From: CAYMAZ01 sp964428185
GTDB taxonomy: Bacteria > Bacteroidota > Bacteroidia > Bacteroidales > DTU049
Direction: 5' to 3'
Assembly (NCBI GenBank): GCA_964428185.1
Contig: CAYRXH010000002.1
Span: 21,658-85,657, forward strand
Length of the DNA stretch: 64,000 nt
Part shown: positions 19,214-26,370 of the stretch, one piece after another
Layout of the letters: each line of letters opens with the position of its first letter
Numbering within the stretch: position 1 is the first letter of the stretch
Program-made: the position numbers and the translations under genes
Notes under the pieces: generated by a model
What the model saw: the letters and a program-made list of their open reading frames with translations, nothing else
The model's database searches: none
What the model was told of the DNA's origin: nothing

Positions 19214-19326
19214 AATGGATTTGATTTTAATTAAAAAAAAGTTAAATAATTTTTACAAATATCAGAATTTTTTTTAGAACTCAAGTAATAGATTTAATTT
19301 TTTACAATTTGGTTGCGTATTTTTTT

Positions 19327-19334
19327 TAATTTTG
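19327..19334 (+). promoter_or_regulatory. -7 promoter element of the aldolase gene
   Basis: TAATTTTG fits TAnnTTTG and lies 14 bases ahead of the aldolase ATG. No TTG at ideal spacing is visible, so only the -7 box is claimed. Transcription would begin very close to the start codon. Confidence 0.45.
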
Positions 19335-19348
19335 AAAAAAAATAACAC

Positions 19349-20422
19349 ATGAAATTATCAGAAATAGTAAAACCAGGCGTAGCAACCGGCAGTGTTGTGA
19401 AAACAATTCTTGATTATGCAAAAGATAATGAGTTTGCTCTCCCAGCAGTAAATGTTGTTGGTACAGATTCGGTGAACGCAGTGCTGGAGGCTGGCAAGGT
19501 GGTTAACTCACCTGTCATTGTTCAGTTTTCAAACGGAGGTGGTCAGTTTTTTGCAGGGAAAGGCATTGCTGACTCCATGAAGGCATCTGTTGCAGGAACG
19601 ATTTCAGGAGCCTATCATATTCATAGAGTGGCAGAATTGTATGAAATTCCTGTAATTCTTCACACAGACCATGCAGCAAAGAAACTGCTTCCATGGATTG
19701 ATGCAATGCTTGATGAAGGGGAAAGGTTTTTTAAGATTACCGGAAAACCATTGTTCAGTTCTCATATGCTCGATTTGTCAGAGGAATCTCTTGAAGAAAA
19801 CATTGACATCTGCAGTAGATATCTTGAACGCATGTCTAAAATGGGAATGACACTTGAAATTGAACTTGGTGTTACAGGAGGTGAAGAGGATGGTGTTGAC
19901 AATTCAGGAATTGAAAGTTCAAAATTATATACTCAACCGGAACATGTGGCTTATGCTTATGAAAAGCTGATAAAAATCAGCGAGAACTTTACTATTGCCG
20001 CATCTTTCGGGAATGTTCATGGTGTATACAAACCAGGGAATGTGAAGCTGGAACCACGAATATTAAATAATTCCCAGAAATATGTCCGTGAGCATTTTGG
20101 TCTGTCTGAAGAGAAACCACTGAATTTTGTATTCCATGGAGGTTCAGGTTCTTCAAGGGAAGAGATCCGTGAAGCTATTTCATACGGGGTTATTAAAATG
20201 AACATTGATACTGACACCCAGTGGGCGTTTTGGGATGGAGTTCATAAATTCTATCTTTCAAGAAAGGAGTATCTTCAGGGTCAAATCGGGAATCCTGAAG
20301 GAGAAGACAAACCAAATAAAAAGTTTTACGATCCCCGCACATGGTTGCGTGAAGGTGAAAAAGGAATTATAGACAGGCTGAAGATTGCGTTTGAAGACCT
20401 GAATGCTTTGAACAGATACTAA
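19349..20422 (+). CDS. fbaA: Class II fructose-1,6-bisphosphate aldolase
   Basis: 357 residues, E. coli FbaA-type length. The zinc-ligand blocks HTDHAAKK (near residue 110), GNVHGVYKPGNV and FHGGSGSSREEI are present, as is NIDTDTQWAFWDGV near the C-terminus. Cytoplasmic glycolysis/gluconeogenesis enzyme; with ppdK and transketolase it completes a central-carbon theme in this window. Monocistronic, convergent with the CDF gene. Confidence 0.95.
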   Translation: MKLSEIVKPGVATGSVVKTILDYAKDNEFALPAVNVVGTDSVNAVLEAGKVVNSPVIVQFSNGGGQFFAGKGIADSMKASVAGTISGAYHIHRVAELYEIPVILHTDHAAKKLLPWIDAMLDEGERFFKITGKPLFSSHMLDLSEESLEENIDICSRYLERMSKMGMTLEIELGVTGGEEDGVDNSGIESSKLYTQPEHVAYAYEKLIKISENFTIAASFGNVHGVYKPGNVKLEPRILNNSQKYVREHFGLSEEKPLNFVFHGGSGSSREEIREAISYGVIKMNIDTDTQWAFWDGVHKFYLSRKEYLQGQIGNPEGEDKPNKKFYDPRTWLREGEKGIIDRLKIAFEDLNALNRY

Positions 20423-20467
20423 TCTAGTAGGTTTTATTGAGATTCTGAAATTGATTTTTAAATTTTT

Positions 20468-21364
20468 TCACGCCGGATCAACATGAATCACAACATGGGT
20501 TGCTTCTCCGAACCTGTCTTTGAGTTTTTTTTCAACATCAAGTGTCACTTCGTGTGAATTATACACACTCATCTTGGGATCAATCTTAATGTGAATTTCA
20601 ATAGCTATGTTATTTCCTATATTTCTGGTTCTTAGTCCGTGAGGCTGTTGTACATGGTCTACTGAAGAAATGATTGCACAGATTTCTTTTCTGGTTTTTT
20701 CAGGCAATGATTTTTCTAACAGATCATTTACCGCGGGGAGTATTATTTTCAGGGCAACCCTGATGATCATAAAACTGACAATTGCTGCAGCAAGAGGATC
20801 CAAAATTTGCCAATGACCACCTAAATAAACAGCTCCGCCAATTCCAAGTAAAGTGGCAACAGAAGAGAGGGCGTCTGATCGATGATGCCAGGCATTGGCT
20901 CTCAAAACCTGACTGTTGTGGCGTCGTGCAGCAAAAATAGTGTACCAGAACAAAATCTCCTTGACAATGATTGAACCTGCAGCAGAATACAATGCGATGG
21001 TTTTTGGAGGCTCTGATATCGCACCGATGCTGTAAAGATAAATATTGTTTCCCGCATCCCAGAGTATGCCTAATCCTGCCACTGCAAGCAATGTTCCAAC
21101 TACAAATGTTGAAAATGTCTCAAATTTGCCATGCCCATATCTGTGGTTATCATCCACAGGTCGTGCAGAAATTTTTACAAAAATCAACACAATAATGTCT
21201 GAAATCAGATCTGACAGCGAATGTGTGGCATCGGCAATCATTGCACTGCTGCGACCCACAATGCCTGCAAAGTATTTTATTGTAGTAAGTATAACATTGA
21301 CTATCAGCCCGGTCAGCGTGACTTTTACAATTTCCTGAGTTGTAATTTGAACTTTTTTGTGCAT
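20468..21364 (-). CDS. Cation diffusion facilitator (CDF) family metal transporter
   Basis: 298 residues with multiple transmembrane helices. The metal-binding motifs are ADATHSLSDLISD in the second helix and HHRSDALSS in the fifth. A cytoplasmic C-terminal domain with HVVIHVDP ends the protein. CDF proteins export Zn2+, Fe2+, Mn2+ or related ions by proton antiport; the metal cannot be told here. A CAAAATTA at 21385-21392 gives TAATTTTG upstream on the minus strand, a possible -7 box. Confidence 0.9.
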   Translation of the reverse strand: MHKKVQITTQEIVKVTLTGLIVNVILTTIKYFAGIVGRSSAMIADATHSLSDLISDIIVLIFVKISARPVDDNHRYGHGKFETFSTFVVGTLLAVAGLGILWDAGNNIYLYSIGAISEPPKTIALYSAAGSIIVKEILFWYTIFAARRHNSQVLRANAWHHRSDALSSVATLLGIGGAVYLGGHWQILDPLAAAIVSFMIIRVALKIILPAVNDLLEKSLPEKTRKEICAIISSVDHVQQPHGLRTRNIGNNIAIEIHIKIDPKMSVYNSHEVTLDVEKKLKDRFGEATHVVIHVDPA

Positions 21365-21520
21365 CCGAAACTGAATCTATTTGGCAAAATTAAAGATTTT
21401 ACCACAGGAAAATGTGCTGTTACCTCAAAAAAAGAGGATTGTTCAAGAAATCAAATACTTTTGAATGATGATTTTCATTAGAATTATGAGTGATAAAGTG
21501 AAAAGCTTTTTAATTTTTTT

Positions 21521-21702
21521 TCACTATTGTCAGGAAAAAATGTTTAAAGTTTGAAAAGCCTTGAAAATATTGTGTTTTAGAGATTCTTATGCGAGCTGGG
21601 GCTTACTTATGAAAGTGGCAAATTTGTAAATCATAAAATACTCACATTCAAAATATTATGTTTTGAAAAAACAAAATATTTATTTTTATCGGACAATAAT
21701 GA
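21521..21702 (+). repeat. MITE-like element, copy 1 (182 bp, terminal inverted repeats)
   Basis: The left end TCACTATTGTCAGG and the right end TCGGACAATAATGA are inverted copies of each other (consensus TCAYTATTGTCCG). The interior contains GTTTGAAAAGCCTTG, AATATTGTGTTTT and TGGCAAATTTG. The same block occurs reversed at 55932-56124. No coding potential and no clear target-site duplication. Confidence 0.75.
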
Positions 21703-21899
21703 TTAAAAGATTGGAAGATTCTTAGATTGCGTGATGGTGTTGTGCTTGTGACTGGCTATTAGTGATTGGTGAGGGGTAAAAAACACTTCGACATTCGATA
21801 TTTCATGGAGGGACTCCTTTGGAGCAATATTCATTATTCTATACCTTATACTTTATCCTTTAGAAAATAGAAAATATTTCCTTTTGCCTTGTACATTTT

Positions 21900-21958
21900 C
21901 CCTTATACCCTTATACCCTTATACCCTCCACCTCTATACCTCTATACCCATATACCCC
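21900..21958. repeat. Short tandem repeat of CCTTATAC
   Basis: Three perfect copies of the 8-mer CCTTATAC (21901-21924) are followed by degenerate units CTCTATAC, CTCTATAC and CCATATAC. A similar degraded tract precedes the cloverleaf repeat at 37940-38000, so the tract and the palindromic element travel together. The preceding motif GGGACTCCTTTG-N-AGCAATATTCA (about 21813-21835) is also shared with 37906-37930. Confidence 0.6.
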
Positions 21959-21968
21959 TAACCCGCCT

Positions 21969-22056
21969 GTCAGTTCGAGTAGACCACGTAGAGGTCGTAT
22001 TGAGAACATGTAGCCACTTCTCGATACTCCCTCCTGCGTCGGGCACTCGAAGTGAC
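21969..22056 (+). repeat. Cloverleaf-like palindromic repeat A, copy 1
   Basis: Outer arms GTCAGTTCGAGT (21969-21980) and ACTCGAAGTGAC (22045-22056) pair at 11 of 12 positions. Inner arms are GACC/GGTC with one extra mismatch and GTATTGAGAA/TTCTCGATAC with one G.T pair. A third arm is eroded compared with the copy at 38011-38097. Confidence 0.7.
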
Positions 22057-22136
22057 ACAACTGTCATACAGAGGGATTGATAGACGAAAATCATACTATG
22101 GCGTTATTTCTGCAATCCCGAAGTATCTCATACAAG
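22057..22136 (+). repeat. Dispersed repeat module B, copy 1
   Basis: Conserved anchor words are TGTCATACAGAGG, TATGGCG and GCAATCCCGAAGTATCTCA, in the same order and spacing as at 63776-63844 and, inverted, at 38249-38325. It directly abuts the cloverleaf repeat A here. Confidence 0.65.
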
Positions 22137-22213
22137 ATGATGCAATGACCCGCCACATTCAAAGCTTCATGACTACTATGAATCCATTCTTCAGTAATTG
22201 GTATGTTAGACAT
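22091..22213 (-). CDS. Possible 40-residue ORF of unknown function
   Basis: ATG at 22213 opens a 40-codon frame (starts MSNIPITEEWIHSSHEALN, ends RDCRNNAIV, stop TGA at 22091). Its last third lies inside repeat module B. It could be the 5' remnant of a longer gene cut by the repeat. I recognise no family. Low confidence that it is expressed. Confidence 0.2.
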   Translation of the reverse strand: MSNIPITEEWIHSSHEALNVAGHCIILYEILRDCRNNAIV

Positions 22214-22215
22214 AA

Positions 22216-22254
22216 GAAAAAAGTGTAAAGCGAGATAACTCACTTCACACTTTT
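22216..22254 (-). terminator. Terminator downstream of the AOR gene
   Basis: The minus strand has stem AAGTGTGAAGTGAG / CTCGCTTTACACTT (14 bp, two mismatches) around a 4-base loop, followed by TTTTTTCTT. It is 28 bases past the AOR stop codon. Confidence 0.75.
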
Positions 22255-22281
22255 ATCTTTTCACTTTCACCTTTCACCTTT

Positions 22282-24438
22282 CTACTGAAGAGGAGTAACA
22301 ACTTCAAGAACTTCAGGAAGGTCCATTCCCAGATCTTTCAGTCTTTCGATGGTAGGAACCCCGTTGGGTGTCCAGCCACGTCTTTTATACACAGCGTCGA
22401 GGAGTTTTTCGTACTGATCTTCGCGGTGTTTTCTGAGAAATGCCATTTTTTCCTGAGTGCTTTTTCCAGCGGGATCAATACCAAGAAGGTCTTTCAGTTG
22501 ACCATCATAACGCTCTTGCCGTGATTCATATTCTTCAACTGTAACAGGGCCTGCAGCACGATAAGGCTGTGCGTCATGTTTTCTTAGTCCGTATCCGCGG
22601 CGGATGTTAAAAATCCTCTGGAACTGATATACCCTTTCACTCTGGCGGATGAGTTCCTCTTTGGTAAAATCGTTGCCGGTAACTGCTTTGTATATGGTAA
22701 CATAATTATCAACGTGCTCGGGCACCTTGGCAGGTTCAGCCTGAAGGTGGTTGTCGGCAGGTTCTACATCATTCCATGGCAGTTTGCACAATCCTTGAAG
22801 TCCGAACCATGTTCTGAACATGGGGAAATAATACAAGGCCTCGGCTTTCTTTTCAAATGTAGGAATCTGATTGTTGACCATATCCATGAAAATCAGCCAG
22901 GCTTCGTCATGCTGCGGACCTTTGTTGGTCATTGCATATCCACCCTGTTGTGCCAGTGATTCTTTGGAGATATATTGGCTGTATTCAAGACCTTTGTTTT
23001 CCATAGCTATATCTGTAATAAACATTGGATCTCCCCAGCCTTTTTCGATAAACATTTCTTTCATCTTGCGGACACCCATTCCGGCAATCACACCAAAACC
23101 CTCACTGCGTGCCAACTGATGCAATAGTTCCATGGCATCATTTTCACTGCCAAAACTCAGATCCAGACCACAGGTGCGTTCTTTATTGAGGATACCGTTT
23201 TCATAACATTCCATGACAAAACCCATGATGGTTCCCCATGTTATTGTACAGATACCGTAAGTGTCACAGTAGAAGTTTGCTTCGATGGTCCATTCGGGAT
23301 TGAAAATTCCCATGTTTGACCCCAGCGATGAAGTTGTTTCATATTCGGGACCGTCAACAATGACCTTTTGTCCCTTGTAGGGACCGGTTTTCAGTTCAAA
23401 ATTATCAACACCCTTAGCACAGCTCATATTACAACCAATCCAGCAACCGTCAGGAACTCCCTGTGTGAAATAACTCATCCACACATCACCGTGAATTTTA
23501 TAAGCGTCAGGGTGAATTCCGAATTTGAAATTGTGAACTGGAAGCAAATCATAGTCATTCATGATGTTTGTAAGGTGAGCTGTCCCCTTTTTGCGCATTT
23601 CACACTGTGAATCATCAAGCTCACGCATTTCTTTGTTAAAGCGGCGACCGCGTTCCATGATGGCTTCAATGTCAACAACATTGTTGATGTTTCCTGTAAT
23701 ACCAGGGATTTTTGCAACGATGGCTCTGATTTTTTTGTCACGGAGGACAGTCCCTGTACCCCCGCGTCCGGCCTGTTTCAGTCTGATTTTTTTACGCTTG
23801 TTGTCGTAAAAAGTAAAGTTCAACATTCCAATCAGTGAATGGTCAGCAGCATCTCCTGCAGAGACAATTCCGATATTTTTCTTGTCCTTTTCGTCAGTTG
23901 CGAAAAGATCAGTCAGTTCTTCAGCAAGCAGGTGAGAGTCATGAGAAAATCCGGGATCTTCAAAAATCTCAATTCTGCCTGTTACTCCGTCAAGATAAAT
24001 CACCACATCCTTTTCTGCTTTGCCCTGAATCTCAATTGCATCAAAACCGCACACCTTGAGAAAAGGACCAAAGAATCCACCCACATTACTGTCGATGGGG
24101 ATGTCCGTCTGGGGAGATATGGTAACGACTATGGACTTGCCTGCCCCTGAATATTGGGTAATACCACAGATGGGACCTCCGGAGATAACTAATTCATTTT
24201 CAGGATCATTCCATTTTGTTGTGGGGAGTGTGGCTTCCCACAACAATTTTAAACCATACCCCTTCCCTCCAATGAATTTTTCTTTCATCATGGGGGGAAC
24301 ATCCTTAATACTGAATTCAGTATTGCCAACATTCACATAGAGAACTTTGTCTGTATATCCCTTGTTAATGGAAGTCTTTTCATAGGTTAGCTCTTTCAGA
24401 ATGTGTCGGCTCTTTTTAATTTCTTCAATGTTAATCAT
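22282..24438 (-). CDS. Aldehyde ferredoxin oxidoreductase family protein (tungsten/pterin enzyme)
   Basis: 718 residues. The N-terminal AOR domain begins near LYVNVGNTEFSIKDV and carries the pterin-binding GGKGYGLKLLWEA. Cysteine motif C331-WIG-C335-NMS-C339 and a fourth Cys near residue 550 (LCKLPWND) are the expected 4Fe-4S ligands; the spacing CX3CX3C differs from the archaeal CX2CX3C. Family members oxidise aldehydes to acids, or reduce acids, with a bis-pterin tungsten cofactor and ferredoxin. The substrate is unknown. Cytoplasmic. The divergent ThiF- and ThiS-like genes may serve its pterin cofactor. Confidence 0.88.
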   Translation of the reverse strand: MINIEEIKKSRHILKELTYEKTSINKGYTDKVLYVNVGNTEFSIKDVPPMMKEKFIGGKGYGLKLLWEATLPTTKWNDPENELVISGGPICGITQYSGAGKSIVVTISPQTDIPIDSNVGGFFGPFLKVCGFDAIEIQGKAEKDVVIYLDGVTGRIEIFEDPGFSHDSHLLAEELTDLFATDEKDKKNIGIVSAGDAADHSLIGMLNFTFYDNKRKKIRLKQAGRGGTGTVLRDKKIRAIVAKIPGITGNINNVVDIEAIMERGRRFNKEMRELDDSQCEMRKKGTAHLTNIMNDYDLLPVHNFKFGIHPDAYKIHGDVWMSYFTQGVPDGCWIGCNMSCAKGVDNFELKTGPYKGQKVIVDGPEYETTSSLGSNMGIFNPEWTIEANFYCDTYGICTITWGTIMGFVMECYENGILNKERTCGLDLSFGSENDAMELLHQLARSEGFGVIAGMGVRKMKEMFIEKGWGDPMFITDIAMENKGLEYSQYISKESLAQQGGYAMTNKGPQHDEAWLIFMDMVNNQIPTFEKKAEALYYFPMFRTWFGLQGLCKLPWNDVEPADNHLQAEPAKVPEHVDNYVTIYKAVTGNDFTKEELIRQSERVYQFQRIFNIRRGYGLRKHDAQPYRAAGPVTVEEYESRQERYDGQLKDLLGIDPAGKSTQEKMAFLRKHREDQYEKLLDAVYKRRGWTPNGVPTIERLKDLGMDLPEVLEVVTPLQ

Positions 24439-24467
24439 ATTGTTGTTGTTTGATTTTGTCTGAGCGG

Positions 24468-24498
24468 CAAAATTATGAAATTATTCTGCATTTTCAAA
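24468..24498 (-). promoter_or_regulatory. Promoter of the AOR gene
   Basis: On the minus strand TTTG at 24495-24498 and TAATTTTG at 24468-24475 are separated by 19 bases from TTG to the -7 box, an ideal Bacteroidetes promoter. It lies 30 bases upstream of the start codon. Confidence 0.75.
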
Positions 24499-24649
24499 CT
24501 TTAGGAACTCCAAATTTTTGGAATTTGATTTTGATGTTTATCATAACTGATATGGACAAAGAACTTTATATTTTACGTTATCAGAGTATTATAAAAAATA
24601 TTTTCTGGCTGTTTCCAAATTTCAGATAGTGATTTTATATATTTTCTCT

Positions 24650-24732
24650 ATAAAAAGTAAAGAGTAGAGAGTGCAAGTGATGAGAAACTGCAATTTCTTT
24701 CTCTATCTCTACTTACTACTTGCTACTTTTTT
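24650..24732 (+). repeat. Repeat module F, copy 1 (hairpin with T-tract)
   Basis: AGTAGAGAGTGCAAGTG ... GAAACTGCAATTTCT ... CTACTTACTACTTG then TACTTTTTTTTT. The arms AGTAGAGA / TCTCTACT pair. A near copy lies at 58745-58832 ahead of kamA. It looks like a terminator-type hairpin. The remaining bases from 24499 to 24649 are AT-rich, with nothing I can name. Confidence 0.55.
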
Positions 24733-24743
24733 TTTCGGTTGTG

Positions 24744-24771
24744 TGTAAATTAAAATGTTCATGTAAATTTG
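24744..24771 (+). promoter_or_regulatory. Shared upstream module G with -7 box, thiF copy
   Basis: GTAAATTAAAATGTTCATG followed by TAAATTTG at 24764-24771, which fits TAnnTTTG, 20 bases before the thiF ATG. A TTG occurs 22 bases upstream. The same 28-base word precedes kamA (to 58932) and ppdK (to 60632). Confidence 0.6.
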
Positions 24772-24791
24772 TAGAAATATTTAATTTAAAA

Positions 24792-25382
24792 ATGACATTT
24801 TCAGAACTGAAGAACAAATTATCAGGTTATACTGTAGGCATTGCAGGAGCCGGTGGTCTTGGGTCCAACTGCGCCGTTTCTTTGGCCAGAGTGGGAGTGG
24901 GGACATTAATTATTGCCGATTTTGATAAAGTAACAGAATCCAATCTCAACAGGCAGTATTATTTTTACGATCAGATTGGCCGACAGAAAGTGGATGCCCT
25001 GAGAGAAAATATTCAGAGGATCAATCCCGAAGTTCAAGTGATTCCAATTGATGAAAAGCTCACTGCTGAAAGTATTGCTCTTAATTTTGGCGAATGTGAT
25101 GTGATAGTTGAGGCATTTGACAAGGCTGAAATGAAACTAATGATTATTGAAGCTGTTGAAATGTATTTTCCCGACAAACCTCTGGTGAGTGCAATGGGAC
25201 TGGCAGGGTTTGGCAATCTGAATCAGATGAAAGTTGAGCATTATGGAAACTTGTGGGTTTGTGGCGATCTCATCTGGGAAGTGACCGAAGACAATCCACC
25301 CATCGCTCCACGTGTTTGCATCGCAGCCAATATGCAGGCCGATGTAGTAATTGAACTGCTAATCACCAATCACACACTATGA
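24792..25382 (+). CDS. ThiF/MoeB/HesA-family adenylyltransferase
   Basis: 196 residues from the ATG that directly follows the promoter; an upstream TTG start would add an odd leader. It has the nucleotide-binding GIAGAGGLGSN, the acidic DFDKVTESNLNRQYYF signature and DVIVEAFDKAEMK. Such proteins adenylate the C-terminal Gly-Gly of ThiS or MoaD. The CxxC zinc pairs of longer E1-like enzymes are absent, as in short ThiF-like proteins. It overlaps the next gene, a Gly-Gly sulfur carrier, by 4 bases, so the two are partners. Thiamine or molybdo/tungstopterin synthesis are both possible; the adjacent AOR favours the pterin. Confidence 0.85.
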   Translation: MTFSELKNKLSGYTVGIAGAGGLGSNCAVSLARVGVGTLIIADFDKVTESNLNRQYYFYDQIGRQKVDALRENIQRINPEVQVIPIDEKLTAESIALNFGECDVIVEAFDKAEMKLMIIEAVEMYFPDKPLVSAMGLAGFGNLNQMKVEHYGNLWVCGDLIWEVTEDNPPIAPRVCIAANMQADVVIELLITNHTL

Positions 25383-25585
25383 AAATACAACTGAACAACA
25401 AACCCGAGGAGTTTTCAGGGACTGAGAAGATGACAGTTTCGGAACTACTGAAGAAAAAGAATTTTACCTTTAAGTTGCTGGTAGTAAGAATCAACAATAA
25501 AAGTGTTTTGCGTGAGCATTTTGATACTACTGTGATACATGATGGAGATGAAGTGATGGTGTTGCATTTGATTTCAGGTGGATAA
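25379..25585 (+). CDS. ThiS/MoaD-like sulfur carrier protein
   Basis: 68-residue ubiquitin-like protein ending in ISGG, the diglycine that is adenylated and thiocarboxylated. The segment VNR/VRINNKSVLREHF resembles ThiS. It overlaps thiF by ATGA. Role by family: sulfur donor for thiazole or molybdopterin dithiolene. Which one cannot be decided from sequence. Confidence 0.8.
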   Translation: MKIQLNNKPEEFSGTEKMTVSELLKKKNFTFKLLVVRINNKSVLREHFDTTVIHDGDEVMVLHLISGG

Positions 25586-25604
25586 AAAAAATTACATTTT
25601 TTTC

Positions 25605-25634
25605 TTTGCAGATTAAAAATAACTATTATATTTG
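25605..25634 (+). promoter_or_regulatory. Promoter of tRNA-Val
   Basis: TTTG at 25605-25608 and TATATTTG at 25627-25634, spacer 18 bases, ending 13 bases before the tRNA. Good match to the Bacteroidetes consensus. Confidence 0.7.
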
Positions 25635-25647
25635 CACCCTCAAATAA

Positions 25648-25722
25648 GGGAGCATAGCTCAGCTGGTTCAGAGCACCTGCCTTACAAGCAGGGGGTCACA
25701 GGTTCGAATCCTGTTGCTCCCA
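25648..25722 (+). tRNA. tRNA-Val (anticodon TAC)
   Basis: 75-base cloverleaf: acceptor GGGAGCA/TGCTCCC, D-arm GCTCAGCTGGTTCAGAGC, anticodon loop CTTACAA, T-arm ACAGGTTCGAATCCTGT, discriminator A. CCA is not encoded directly, but CCA occurs two bases later as the first bases of the downstream hairpin element. Confidence 0.95.
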
Positions 25723-25724
25723 CT

Positions 25725-25783
25725 CCAAACAGAGCGAGTGTGAGAGTTAGTGTGAAGCACTTACGACCACTCTCGCTCTGTTT
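25725..25783 (+). repeat. tRNA-trailing hairpin element H, copy 1
   Basis: Starts CCAAACAGAG and pairs AAACAGAGCGAG (25727-25738) with CTCGCTCTGTTT (25772-25783), then GTG/CAC after one mismatch. It is followed by CTCTAAACTCACACTC. The same element in a more perfect form follows tRNA-Leu at 56221-56280. From 25784 to 25921 I see only two short ACGGGAC words (25836-25846 and 25881-25890) and no gene. Confidence 0.65.
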
Positions 25784-25921
25784 CTCTAAACTCACACTCA
25801 CACTGATGGGGAAACACCAGAATATATCGTTCCATACGGGACTTAATTTATTATGCGGTGGTTGAGTTATCGATTTTTTCCCTACGGGACAAAAAAAACA
25901 TTTAGCGGTACTGCCAATTAA

Positions 25922-26314
25922 CCAAGCAGTTATGAATTTTCAGATCTTCATCCTCATGCTGGAACAAGTTATTACCTTTTGGTTCAAACTGACTATCACG
26001 AAAAAAATACTGTATATAATGTTGTTGCATTTAACGACCATTGTGAAAATAATCAACTGCAGACCCGGCTTTATCACAATCCGGTTTTTGAATCTGATCT
26101 GAAACTTGAGTTTGTGCTGACAATAGATATAGGGACAGATATCAGAATCATCTGCACCATGGGTGAAGTTGTTTCTAAAGTGCAGACAGTTATTGTTCTC
26201 GACAAACGATTTCATCAGATCAGCCTTGATGCTGATCATCTTAATTCAGGAATGTATTGCCAAATCATCTCTGCCAATGGAGAAAACATCTATCTGCAGT
26301 TTGTGAAGAAGTAG
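25922..26314 (+). pseudogene. Remnant of the C-terminus of a T9SS-secreted protein
   Basis: About 130 codons are open from the stop at 25919 to TAG/TAA at 26312, without a plausible start codon or signal peptide. Early residues SDLHPHAGTSYYLLVQTDYH resemble a beta-sandwich repeat. The end (LNSGMYCQIISANGENIYLQFVKK, given here in two parts: LNSGMYCQII, SANGENIYLQFVKK) is a type A sorting domain terminus. The 5' part of the gene is gone. Orphan fragment next to a tRNA and repeats suggests loss by recombination. Confidence 0.6.
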
Positions 26315-26370
26315 GGCATTGTTCATAAATGCCTTAATGATAAGCATTGACTAATTAAAGATTATAAAAA

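Noticed and set aside
21900..22136. A CRISPR array in the repeat-rich intergenic region
   Set aside because: The tandem units are 8 bp without spacers of constant length, and the palindromic repeats occur singly; no cas genes are present.
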